Assembly (NCBI GenBank): GCA_964576465.1
Contig: CAZNXE010000307.1
Location: 1 to 6,912 of the forward strand
Reading direction: 5' to 3'
Length of the DNA stretch: 6,912 nucleotides
Source of the DNA: CAZNXE01 sp964576465
GTDB taxonomy: Bacteria; Planctomycetota; Planctomycetia; Pirellulales; JAEUIK01
The translations under genes were made by a program, and so were the position numbers. How positions within the stretch are numbered: position 1 is the stretch's first letter; each line of letters begins with the position of its first letter. Positions 1-5,605 of the stretch are shown in pieces. Below the pieces are notes generated by a model, which had not been told where the DNA came from, searched no databases, and saw nothing but the letters and a program-made list of their open reading frames with translations.

Positions 1-225
1 GGTGAGGGCAAGCGGACGAACTTCTTCAGTCGCTTGGAGATGGGCATCCGCCCGTTCTCGTCGGCGCACGTTTTGGAGTTGGCCGCCAAGGGCACGATCC
101 GAAATAAAGAAGTGTTCAACCGCCCTCACTATCAGCGACTCGAAGAAGCGGACCCCGACTCGTTCGCCGAGTTGATCGACCTGTGGGTGCTTGAATACGC
201 CGAGTTGTATGCCCGCTCGGGATGA
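1..225 (+). CDS. C-terminal end of an unidentified protein (partial)
   Basis: The reading frame is open from the first base and ends with TGA at 223-225, so 74 residues of the C-terminus are visible and the start lies outside the window. An internal ATG at 34 exists but has no good ribosome-binding site, and the frame is open upstream of it, so it is not taken as the start. The segment is mixed charged and hydrophobic. Its last ~30 residues (SFAELIDLWVLEYAELYARS) look like an amphipathic helix. No cysteines, signal or membrane segment are visible. I do not recognise the family and assign no function. It converges on the next gene, with stops 9 bases apart, so no separate terminator fits between them. 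Confidence that it is coding rests on the open frame, ordinary protein composition and the tight convergent junction. Confidence 0.6.
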   Translation, partial: GEGKRTNFFSRLEMGIRPFSSAHVLELAAKGTIRNKEVFNRPHYQRLEEADPDSFAELIDLWVLEYAELYARSG

Positions 226-234
226 GCCAGCGTA

Positions 235-1044
235 TTATTCGGTCGCAGGGGCTTGTGCCAGCTCTTTCAGGGCGTCGAGCGTCGAGAGGATGTCTTCCAG
301 GCTGACCTCGCGCCAACCGTCCATTTTGTGGCGGACGATCGCGAGCTTGAAATCTTCAAAGGCCTCTAAGAGATCCGCAGGCAACTCGCCTAAGTTGGCC
401 AGTGGTGGCGACGCTTGAGCAACGGGTGCCATCTCTGGCGCGGTCTCTTCGGAAATTGGAACGGTCTCGTCTTCAAACGAATTGGCCGCATCTTCCTCGA
501 TGGATTCGCCGGATCCGATTGTTTCGCGATGTTCGTCGACGACCAGCGGCTGCACGTCGCCGTCGGCTGGCTCGGAAAAGTCTTCGTCAAGCTCGGTCGA
601 GACGATGTCCTCGTCGCGCGGCTTCTTGTCGGCTGGCGCACCGAGCGCTTCCCATCGTTTGCGGCACATGGCGGAAACCGACCAACCGTTTTGCGCGACC
701 CCTTCGAGCCACATCTCAGAGTCGTTCCATTCCAACGCCGCGTAGAAATGGCTCCAGAACACGCCTTCGTATGCCTCGCATTGATGTCCGAATCGCTCCC
801 AGACGCGGCGCAGTCGGCCTACATGTTGGCGGCTGAGATTCCCCCCGACGCAACCGCACCATGCTTCGTCGGAATATTCTTGTGGCGACGCACCCACGGC
901 GACGAGTGATTCGCGCCACTGGAGAATGATGCGACCCTTTTCCCAGTTGGTCTTGCTGACCAACCCGTTCCAGCGATTCACGTACGGTAAAGAGGTTTCT
1001 TCCGGTTTTGCCTCATGCGTGAGTGGGGCGTCGTCCATCGCCAT
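235..1044 (-). CDS. Hypothetical protein with Trp-rich N-terminal domain and acidic linker
   Basis: This protein of 269 residues has no function I recognise. Residues 21-135 form a compact domain with ten tryptophans (W25, 34, 43, 62, 82, 97, 106, 112, 121, 131). It includes the helical stretch SRQHVGRLRRVWERFG, which could be a nucleic-acid or protein contact surface; that is inference only. Residues 140-220 are an acidic, Pro/Glu-rich low-complexity linker. Residues 222-264 return to a predicted helical segment (LLEAFEDFKLAIVRHK and onwards). No signal peptide or membrane segment is visible, so it is probably cytoplasmic. The frame extends to a TTG at 1134, but I chose the ATG at 1044. It is preceded by a good Shine-Dalgarno (GAAGGA at 1049-1054, spacing 4 bases), and the 30-residue extension is Ser/Gln/Pro-rich. 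I have the impression that similar proteins occur in other planctomycetes; this is memory, not a search. Confidence 0.85.
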   Translation of the reverse strand: MAMDDAPLTHEAKPEETSLPYVNRWNGLVSKTNWEKGRIILQWRESLVAVGASPQEYSDEAWCGCVGGNLSRQHVGRLRRVWERFGHQCEAYEGVFWSHFYAALEWNDSEMWLEGVAQNGWSVSAMCRKRWEALGAPADKKPRDEDIVSTELDEDFSEPADGDVQPLVVDEHRETIGSGESIEEDAANSFEDETVPISEETAPEMAPVAQASPPLANLGELPADLLEAFEDFKLAIVRHKMDGWREVSLEDILSTLDALKELAQAPATE

Positions 1045-1370
1045 TGGATCCTTCTTTGATTGCGGTTGGGGTCTTGGTTGAGATGACGTCGAGTGCTGGC
1101 CGGATGACCGCGATGATTCAGAGTGATTCAACAACGCAGTGATTCAAAATCGCAGGTTTGACGGTTCGGCCACACAGCTTGGAATTGAGATCGGCATCGA
1201 GCCTTGCACGCTCTTACCGGAGGGCCGATTTTACGATACGGGAAAGGCGTAATCCAGCGTCTTGGCGCGGATTCCCATTCGCGTCGCTATCCACGCGAGT
1301 TGTGGGCGCGAGATGGCATGGTCGTCATCGTGGAAAAACTGTCGACGACACGAAACGACACGATCATGCA
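1045..1370. other. 326-base gap without a convincing gene
   Basis: This lies between the CDGSH gene stop (1371) and the chosen start of the Trp-rich protein gene (1044). It contains the ribosome-binding site of the latter (1049-1054), three TGATTCA copies (1114-1146) and a short direct repeat ACGACACGA (1345-1353 and 1355-1363). The minus strand has a TAAAAT box at 1228-1233, but no acceptable -35 box precedes it. Two plus-strand open frames cross the gap (from 1158 and 1204). Both run antisense into the CDGSH gene, and neither has a clear ribosome-binding site or recognisable protein. I see no tRNA or strong terminator. Confidence 0.5.
1114..1146. repeat. Three TGATTCA copies upstream of the Trp-rich protein gene
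   Basis: TGATTCA occurs at 1114-1120, 1124-1130 and 1140-1146. The last two share a preceding G (GTGATTCA). The start-to-start distances are 10 and 16 bases. The motif is nearly palindromic (TGA-T-TCA). The cluster lies 70-102 bases upstream of the ATG at 1044, where an operator could sit. The copies could also be chance or part of a longer coding start at TTG 1134, so functional meaning is uncertain. Confidence 0.35.
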
Positions 1371-1586
1371 TCAAGACGTGGGAGCCTGTTCATCGGCACT
1401 GAATCCACACTTGCTGTGCGCCCCATCGCAAAATGGCCGGTTGGCTGATTGACCACAGCGACACAGTGCGATCAGCGGTTTGTCCGGATTCGTCGGGAAG
1501 GCATTTCCGTTGTGATCGACAATCTCGACGGAACCCTCAACGAGAAACGGACCGTTGGGGCGGCATTGAATCTTAACATCGGCCAT
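1371..1586 (-). CDS. CDGSH-type iron-sulfur domain protein
   Basis: This 71-residue protein consists almost entirely of one CDGSH iron-sulfur domain. The signature runs from residue 42 to 57: Cys42-x-Cys44, then Pro51, Cys53-Asp54-Gly55-Ala56-His57. This is the three-Cys, one-His set that holds a 2Fe-2S cluster in this family. The final Ser of the name-giving motif is Ala here, a common variant. The N-terminal half (residues 4-40, with NGPFLVEGSVEI) is the beta-rich part seen in small bacterial members. No signal peptide or membrane anchor is present, so it should be cytoplasmic. Family members are linked to electron transfer or redox and iron sensing, but the partner here is unknown. The start ATG at 1584-1586 has GAGGA about 9 bases upstream (1596-1600). 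It stands alone, with 203 bases to the gene upstream of it. Confidence 0.9.
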   Translation of the reverse strand: MADVKIQCRPNGPFLVEGSVEIVDHNGNAFPTNPDKPLIALCRCGQSANRPFCDGAHSKCGFSADEQAPTS

Positions 1587-1632
1587 GAAACTTGATCCTC
1601 GCGGCGGTTGAGAACGTTCAGTTGCACCTCAC

Positions 1633-1671
1633 ACACTGTGCATAGTGTAGCCGTGAAATACAGATTTTCCA
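1633..1671 (-). promoter_or_regulatory. Possible promoter with overlapping inverted repeat, CDGSH gene
   Basis: On the minus strand a -35-like TGGAAA (1666-1671) and a -10-like TACACT (1644-1649) are separated by 16 bases, about 58 bases upstream of the CDGSH start. Each box matches the sigma-70 consensus at four or five of six positions. An inverted repeat ACACT/AGTGT (1633-1637 and 1644-1648, 6-base spacer) overlaps the -10 box, where an operator would block RNA polymerase. All of these are short, weak matches, so this is only a candidate. Confidence 0.25.
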
Positions 1672-1789
1672 GGCAGGGTACACGACCAGAACGAACTGAT
1701 GGAGTGGCATTACCCGAAGTGGACAACCATTCGCTTCTCAATGCGCCCAGACATCACGACAGAAATGCGTCGACGAATCACCGTGTATC

Positions 1790-3355
1790 CTACGGCTCTT
1801 CCGAATCGCGATCGTCGGTCTCTTCGGCGGCAGGATCCACCGTGGGATCAGCGGCTTCGACCGCGGGCGGGACGACTCGCAAGATGAATAAGGCACGGAA
1901 CATTTGTTCTTCGCCTGCTCGTTCGTTGGCGTCGGGCGCCCGCATTCCGGCATCACGCTGGTTTTCCTCACCAGCTTCCTGCCCTCTCCCTGAAAACTTG
2001 CCGTTCTTTTGCCGCTTCGATGCTGGCTTGTCGGCAGCTTCCCCGTAAGTCCCTGTAGGGTCCAGCCGCTCCATGTTTAAGGAGTCGGAAAGCTGTGGTA
2101 GTTGTAACCGCTGGGCAAAGCCTTGCCGCGACGGCGGCGGAATACGTGACTTGCGTTGTTCAGCTTGGGCATCTTCATCGCTAGGCGTTGATTGCGTGGA
2201 TTCGGCGATCTCTGCGTCGGGGCTTGGGGCCACCGGCAACGTGCTCTGCCTCTGGAGGTTTTCCAAGAGACGTCCGTCAGCCGGTGCCATTGCTTGTCCG
2301 GCGAATGCAGGATTGGCTGGCACCATGATATTGGAGAAGTAGACAGGTTGGTCCGCAATATCGGCCAGCACCGACTCCAACTGAGACTGCGTCATTTCAA
2401 CATACACGACGTCGACTGGCGGAATCGCCTGGGTGTCCTTCTCTTCCACCACAACACCATCGCCGTCGATATCTACTCCAGGTGTGTTCGACGCGAATGT
2501 GATGTGGTTGCGTTGGAGCGTCTTGTCCAAAGTGCGGCTACGGACCGCATCAGGAGTGACATCCAACTGAATCGAATAGACCGGTGGAGCAGCGGCAGAT
2601 TGGAACCGCAACTGCTGCTCAACAAGTTGCTTACTTCGAGCATAGTTGAAGGTGCGCCCGACGGTCCTCTCCCCCGCCCCACCTTTGGCCACAGGAAAGT
2701 TGTCCCGTGGCTTATTCGCAGCCGGTGGAGCAGCCGATTCGATCGGCTCCGATTCGGGTTCCATCACAACCCTCGATCGACCACCGCCCCCCTTGGACAT
2801 CGTGGCTCGCGGTTGTCCGAATGATGGGGCGCTTTCGACCGTGTCGTCGGTGGCACTTGCCGGAGATTCTAAAGTCGGTCCAATGGCCGGAGCAGCCTCG
2901 CCGGCAGATTCATCGCGAGCGATGTTGCCGCTGGTGCCTTGGTCGTTGAGCTGATCGCCCTGGAGAAACATCAGCATCAACGCAGCCGCAATCGCCAGGC
3001 CCGCGAAGACCATCGGGCGGATGAGTCGCTTCCGCCAGTCATGCTCAGCGTCTCGAAGAGGACCAACGCTTGATCCCATCGATCGATCTTCGGCCGTATC
3101 TTTTGTAGTCTGAACCGCGGGCGAACCGGCCAGCATGGTTCGTTCGGCTAGTTGAAGGACATGCTTGCTAAAGTCGGGCTCTAAACGTTCGCGAGGGAGC
3201 GATTGCACCGTGGCACGCACCGCCCGCAACTCGTCGAGCAATTGTCGACTCGCAGCGTTCTCTTCGAGCATTCGCTCGACTTCGGCATGCTCCTCGGGCG
3301 CAAGCTCCTCGTCGAGGTACGCGCTGAGCAATTCTTCTCGTGGCGTGTCGTTCAT
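1790..3355 (-). CDS. Membrane-anchored anti-sigma-factor-like protein, cysteine-free
   Basis: Probable partner of the upstream ECF sigma factor. Residues 1-45 (with LLSAYLDEELAPEEHAEVER) match the helical pattern of the anti-sigma zinc-finger (zf-HC2/ZAS) fold. However, the His-x3-Cys-x2-Cys ligands are absent and the whole 521-residue protein has no cysteine, so zinc-dependent redox sensing is unlikely. Residues 114-131 (PMVFAGLAIAAALMLMFL) form one membrane segment after a basic stretch (WRKRLIR). The remaining ~390 residues should face the periplasm. They contain low-complexity Gly/Pro/Ser regions, a DIDGDG stretch (295-300), a more ordered part (about 315-346, VDVVYVEMTQSQLESVLADI) and a hydrophobic strand near the end (FRALFILRVVPP). 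I chose ATG 3353-3355. ATG 3367 is possible, since AAAGGA lies just before it. GTG 3445 lies inside an inserted repeat and is unlikely. The likely role is to hold the sigma factor at the membrane until a signal arrives. Confidence 0.8.
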   Translation of the reverse strand: MNDTPREELLSAYLDEELAPEEHAEVERMLEENAASRQLLDELRAVRATVQSLPRERLEPDFSKHVLQLAERTMLAGSPAVQTTKDTAEDRSMGSSVGPLRDAEHDWRKRLIRPMVFAGLAIAAALMLMFLQGDQLNDQGTSGNIARDESAGEAAPAIGPTLESPASATDDTVESAPSFGQPRATMSKGGGGRSRVVMEPESEPIESAAPPAANKPRDNFPVAKGGAGERTVGRTFNYARSKQLVEQQLRFQSAAAPPVYSIQLDVTPDAVRSRTLDKTLQRNHITFASNTPGVDIDGDGVVVEEKDTQAIPPVDVVYVEMTQSQLESVLADIADQPVYFSNIMVPANPAFAGQAMAPADGRLLENLQRQSTLPVAPSPDAEIAESTQSTPSDEDAQAEQRKSRIPPPSRQGFAQRLQLPQLSDSLNMERLDPTGTYGEAADKPASKRQKNGKFSGRGQEAGEENQRDAGMRAPDANERAGEEQMFRALFILRVVPPAVEAADPTVDPAAEETDDRDSEEP

Positions 3356-3431
3356 CGCTTCGGGCATTGTCCTTTGGCGTGGCGGTTGCACTCCTCGCAA
3401 CCTGTCCCGCAATCTGCTTAGCAGCCTGTTG

Positions 3432-3459
3432 AAAAAGGGTGCCACTGGCTCCGCCAGTG
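3432..3459 (-). terminator. Possible intrinsic terminator or attenuator between sigma and anti-sigma genes
   Basis: Read on the minus strand, the GC-rich stem CACTGGC-GGA-GCCAGTG (3459 to 3443) is followed by GCACCC and then five T (3436 to 3432). This resembles a rho-independent terminator, but the six bases between stem and T-run weaken it. If active, it would lower anti-sigma transcription relative to sigma. The opposite strand has no T-run after either hairpin. Confidence 0.3.
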
Positions 3460-3512
3460 CCGTTTGCTGCTAAATCCGTCTTGATCCATTGCACTGGCGG
3501 AGCCAGTGGCAC
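3439..3512. repeat. Perfect 22-bp inverted repeat, each arm itself a hairpin
   Basis: Bases 3439-3460 are the exact reverse complement of 3491-3512, with a 30-base spacer. Each arm holds its own 7-bp stem: CACTGGC/GCCAGTG around a 3-base loop (3443-3459 and 3492-3508). RNA from either strand could therefore fold as two small hairpins or as one long cruciform-like stem. The repeat lies inside the TA-flanked element and probably forms part of it. Confidence 0.85.
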
Positions 3513-3658
3513 ACAACAATTGCGTCTCCATATCTTTTTTAACAGGCTGCTAGGTAACTCTACGTCGCACCCTGCTGGGCAGCATGGTAGTCACCGGGGG
3601 GTGTCTCTGGGGCGCTTCTCATCGAAAGGTATCGGTGCGAAACATCTTTCTGATTGGG

Positions 3659-4225
3659 TTAATCCTGGAGTTCGGTTTGAAGAAGGTCTTTGAGTTGGTC
3701 TCGGAGTTCCATCCGTGCCCGATGCAGACGGCTGCGAACGGTTCCCACGGGCAAGTCCAAAATCTCTGATATCTCGTCGTATGCGTAGCCGTCAATCTCG
3801 CGTAACACGAGCACGCGGCGGTGGTCTTCCTTTAGCTGTGCGATGGCATTTCGTACCATTGCGACACGCTCGTCTTTCTCAAGCGGGCCGTCTGGTGTTC
3901 CGTGTGGGTCAACAGGGTCAAGACCGGTCGATTCTCGTACTTGCTCGACCGAAACGGTGGGTTTCTTTCGCCGTAGTCGGCTCATCGCCAAGTTAAACGC
4001 GATTCGGTACAGCCAGGTGTAAAACGCTGCCGACTGCTGAAACGTCTCCAGCTTCACAAAGGCTTGCACGAATGCGTCTTGTACGACATCGCGGGCATCT
4101 TCGGCCGACCCCACAACATGAACCATGGTGTTGTAGAGTCGATCTTGATAGCGCTCGACGAGCATTCCGAAGGCCCCGGAATTGCCTGACAAAGCTTCGG
4201 CGATCAGTTTTGAATCGTTATTCAC
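3659..4225 (-). CDS. ECF RNA polymerase sigma factor
   Basis: This sigma-70-family extracytoplasmic-function sigma factor has 188 residues, a usual length. Region 2 spans about residues 20-87: AEDARDVVQDAFVQAFVKL, then FYTWLYRIAFNLAMSRLRRKK, the parts that bind core polymerase and melt and read the -10 element. A Pro/Asp-rich linker follows (about 90-118). Region 4 spans about 121-177, with the helix-turn-helix YDEISEILDLPVGTVRSRLHRAR that reads the -35 element. No extra C-terminal domain is present. The frame is open back to 4447, but I chose GTG at 4223-4225. An AGG lies about 6 bases upstream, homology begins directly after it, and the upstream extension is not sigma-like and contains the promoter candidates. 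The gene is followed by the anti-sigma-like gene on the same strand after ~300 bases. That gap holds a MITE-like insertion, unlike the usual tight coupling of such pairs. Confidence 0.93.
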   Translation of the reverse strand: MNNDSKLIAEALSGNSGAFGMLVERYQDRLYNTMVHVVGSAEDARDVVQDAFVQAFVKLETFQQSAAFYTWLYRIAFNLAMSRLRRKKPTVSVEQVRESTGLDPVDPHGTPDGPLEKDERVAMVRNAIAQLKEDHRRVLVLREIDGYAYDEISEILDLPVGTVRSRLHRARMELRDQLKDLLQTELQD

Positions 4226-4249
4226 GACTACCTGACTATCATCACAAGA

Positions 4250-4278
4250 TTCGACGCACCGCGGCGACGGAAAGTTCC
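4250..4278 (-). promoter_or_regulatory. Candidate ECF-type promoter of the sigma factor gene (autoregulation)
   Basis: On the minus strand GGAACTT (4272-4278) is followed after 15 bases by CGTCGAA (4250-4256). A GGAAC-type -35 and a CGTC-type -10 at about this spacing are typical of ECF-recognised promoters. Transcription would begin near 4243 and leave an untranslated leader of about 18 bases that holds the AGG ribosome-binding site before GTG 4225. This suggests that the sigma factor drives its own gene; that is inference from pattern and position. Confidence 0.5.
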
Positions 4279-4321
4279 ACGGGACTTCGCGGATTCCGAC
4301 GAAACGACCGCTTCTCCAACA

Positions 4322-4350
4322 ATCATCCCCATCGGGGTACGCAATGTCAA
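4322..4350 (-). promoter_or_regulatory. Candidate housekeeping sigma-70-type promoter of the sigma factor gene
   Basis: On the minus strand a perfect TTGACA (4345-4350) is separated by 17 bases from GATGAT (4322-4327), which matches the -10 consensus at four of six positions. It lies about 100 bases upstream of GTG 4225. It could supply basal sigma transcription alongside the ECF-type promoter nearer the gene. Confidence 0.4.
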
Positions 4351-4402
4351 ACTGTTGCGTGCAATACACTTGCGCAGGATGTGCGCAATGTTGACCGCGA
4401 TG

Positions 4403-4432
4403 CTGCCACCGCCGAACCGGGGCGGTTATGAT
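4403..4432 (+). promoter_or_regulatory. Candidate promoter of the amidohydrolase gene
   Basis: On the plus strand CTGCCA (4403-4408) and TATGAT (4427-4432) are 18 bases apart, matching the -35 and -10 consensus at four and five of six positions. The start codon follows about 70 bases downstream at 4502. The site is divergent from the sigma gene promoters in the same 276-base intergenic region. Planctomycete promoters are poorly characterised, so confidence is low. Confidence 0.3.
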
Positions 4433-4501
4433 GGCTGCGCTGCTCAATGCGGCGGATTAGCCACGAGATTTTGTTCTACGTCGATCGGGGACCATTGGGC
4501 C

Positions 4502-5563
4502 ATGTTGCACCGTGAAGAGAGAAAAAAGGGGCCGCTGGCGTCGTTTTCGCCGCCGTGGCGAGTTACGCGTCGAGCGCTGATGCGTGCCGGGTCGACTGGG
4601 TTGTTGGCGTCGCTTGCCGCTCGATGGCCTCTTTCTGGAATGACTCAAGCGAGCGAGGATGCGAACCCCATGGATCAAACTTCCGATCACCCCGCAGCCG
4701 ACCCGGTTACCAAAGACGGGGCGAAGGACCAAGGGTTTATTGATGCGCATGTGCATGTCTGGACGCCGGACACCAAGCAGTATCCGCTGACGGCAGGCTA
4801 TCGTCGCGAACAGATGCAGCCTGCGAGCTTTGAGCCTAGCGAGTTGTTGCGGCATGCTACTCCCTGTGGTGCGCGTCGCATTGTTCTTATTCAAATGAGC
4901 TTCTACGGATTCGACAATCGCTACATGCTCGACACCATCGCAAAGCATCCCGGGGTCTTCTCGGGCGTGGCGGTGATCGACGATGGGGCCGACGACCCTG
5001 CCGCTGAGATGCGTCGCTTGAAGGGTCTCGGGGTTCGCGGCTTTCGTATCTATCCGCGAAACATGCCGGTCGAACATTGGCTCGATGGTGCGGGAATGAA
5101 AGCCATGTGGCAATGCGGTGCCGCGGAGAACATGGCGATGTGCCATCTCGTCAATCCCGAAGAGCTGCCGGCGATTGATCGCATGTGCCAAAGGTTTCCC
5201 GACACGCCTGTCGTCATCGATCACTACGCCCGCATCGGAATCGACGGACAGTTTCACGAACAGGACATGCAGAATCTAGTTCGTCTTGCCCGGCATCCCC
5301 ATACGCATGTCAAGCTGTCGGCCTTCTATGCGCTGGGGAAGAAGAAGCCGCCGTACAAGGATATGATTCCGTTCACCAAGCGGCTCATCGACGCTTATGG
5401 CCCCCAGAGACTGATGTGGGCCACCGACTGCCCGTTTCAGGTCGCCGGCGATCAAACCTATGAACAGTCTCTTGCAGTCATTCGCGATCATCTCGATGGC
5501 TCCTCCGACGCCGATCGCGATTGGATGCTGCGAAAAACGGCGGAGAAAGTATTTTTCGGGTAG
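4502..5563 (+). CDS. Tat-exported amidohydrolase family protein (COG3618-like)
   Basis: This 353-residue protein is a metal-dependent TIM-barrel hydrolase of the amidohydrolase-2 group, which includes fuconolactone- and 2-pyrone-4,6-dicarboxylate-hydrolase-like enzymes. Residues 20-50 form a twin-arginine signal (RVTRRALMRAG, then a Leu/Ala-rich stretch), so it is probably exported folded. The mature domain begins at the metal-binding FIDAHVHVW (His83, His85). Further likely active-site positions are His215 (MCHLVNP), Asp240-His241 (VVIDHYAR) and Asp309 (LMWATDCPF), in the family's usual order. The precise substrate cannot be told from the sequence; a lactone or other sugar-acid derivative is possible. 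The frame is open back to 4355. I chose ATG 4502 because the Tat signal follows it and GGGGA lies 10 bases upstream (4487-4491). The next gene starts 42 bases after its stop, so the two are probably co-transcribed. Confidence 0.88.
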   Translation: MLHREERKKGPLASFSPPWRVTRRALMRAGSTGLLASLAARWPLSGMTQASEDANPMDQTSDHPAADPVTKDGAKDQGFIDAHVHVWTPDTKQYPLTAGYRREQMQPASFEPSELLRHATPCGARRIVLIQMSFYGFDNRYMLDTIAKHPGVFSGVAVIDDGADDPAAEMRRLKGLGVRGFRIYPRNMPVEHWLDGAGMKAMWQCGAAENMAMCHLVNPEELPAIDRMCQRFPDTPVVIDHYARIGIDGQFHEQDMQNLVRLARHPHTHVKLSAFYALGKKKPPYKDMIPFTKRLIDAYGPQRLMWATDCPFQVAGDQTYEQSLAVIRDHLDGSSDADRDWMLRKTAEKVFFG

Positions 5564-5605
5564 GGCTCCATCCGCCACCCCTCACTTTTTGACTTAGGAG
5601 TTGTG

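Larger units (their letters stand above)
3419..3552. mobile_element. MITE-like non-autonomous element with TA-flanked terminal inverted repeats
   Basis: The left end TAGCAGCCTGTTGAAAAA (3419-3436) matches the reverse complement of the right end (3535-3552) at 17 of 18 positions. The outermost base pair on each side is TA. The core element is therefore GCAGCC...GGCTGC at 3421-3550 (130 bp), flanked by TA on both sides, as expected for IS630/Tc1/mariner-type insertion. It has no coding capacity, so it would need a transposase in trans. It contains a second, internal inverted repeat. It sits between the sigma and anti-sigma genes. Assignment to a particular IS family is inference. Confidence 0.65.

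Noticed and set aside
415..909. 164-residue plus-strand open frame opposite the Trp-rich protein gene
   Set aside because: The minus-strand gene has a good ribosome-binding site and protein-like domain composition. This frame does not.
1335..1351. Possible terminator after the CDGSH gene (TGTCG/CGACA followed by TTTTT on the minus strand)
   Set aside because: The stem would need an impossible one-base loop, or shrink to three pairs, so it is not credible as an intrinsic terminator.
1158..1452. Two plus-strand open frames (from 1158 and 1204) in the gap and across the CDGSH gene
   Set aside because: They lack clear ribosome-binding sites, run antisense through the CDGSH coding region, and have no recognisable product.
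2192..2824. 210-residue plus-strand open frame inside the anti-sigma-like gene
   Set aside because: It is antisense to a gene with a clear membrane segment and domain layout. The product is Arg-rich and unlike any family I know.
3356..3445. Longer anti-sigma-like start at GTG 3445
   Set aside because: The first bases of this extension lie in the MITE-like inverted repeat. Translation from there would need an insertion-derived start. The conserved domain begins right after ATG 3355.
3439..3512. CRISPR array suggested by repeated hairpin sequence
   Set aside because: There are only two copies in inverted orientation inside a TA-flanked element, with no regular direct repeats or spacers and no cas genes.
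4226..4447. Longer sigma factor start at 4447
   Set aside because: The 74-residue extension is unlike any sigma region 1 or 2, contains both candidate promoters and overlaps the divergent gene's upstream region.
4355..4501. Longer amidohydrolase start at ATG 4355
   Set aside because: It would put 49 extra residues before the twin-arginine signal and overlap the candidate promoter at 4403-4432.
4457..5257. 266-residue open frame antisense to the amidohydrolase gene
   Set aside because: It is a shadow of the strongly supported plus-strand gene. Its product is Arg/His-rich with no recognisable domain, and it would overlap that gene almost completely.
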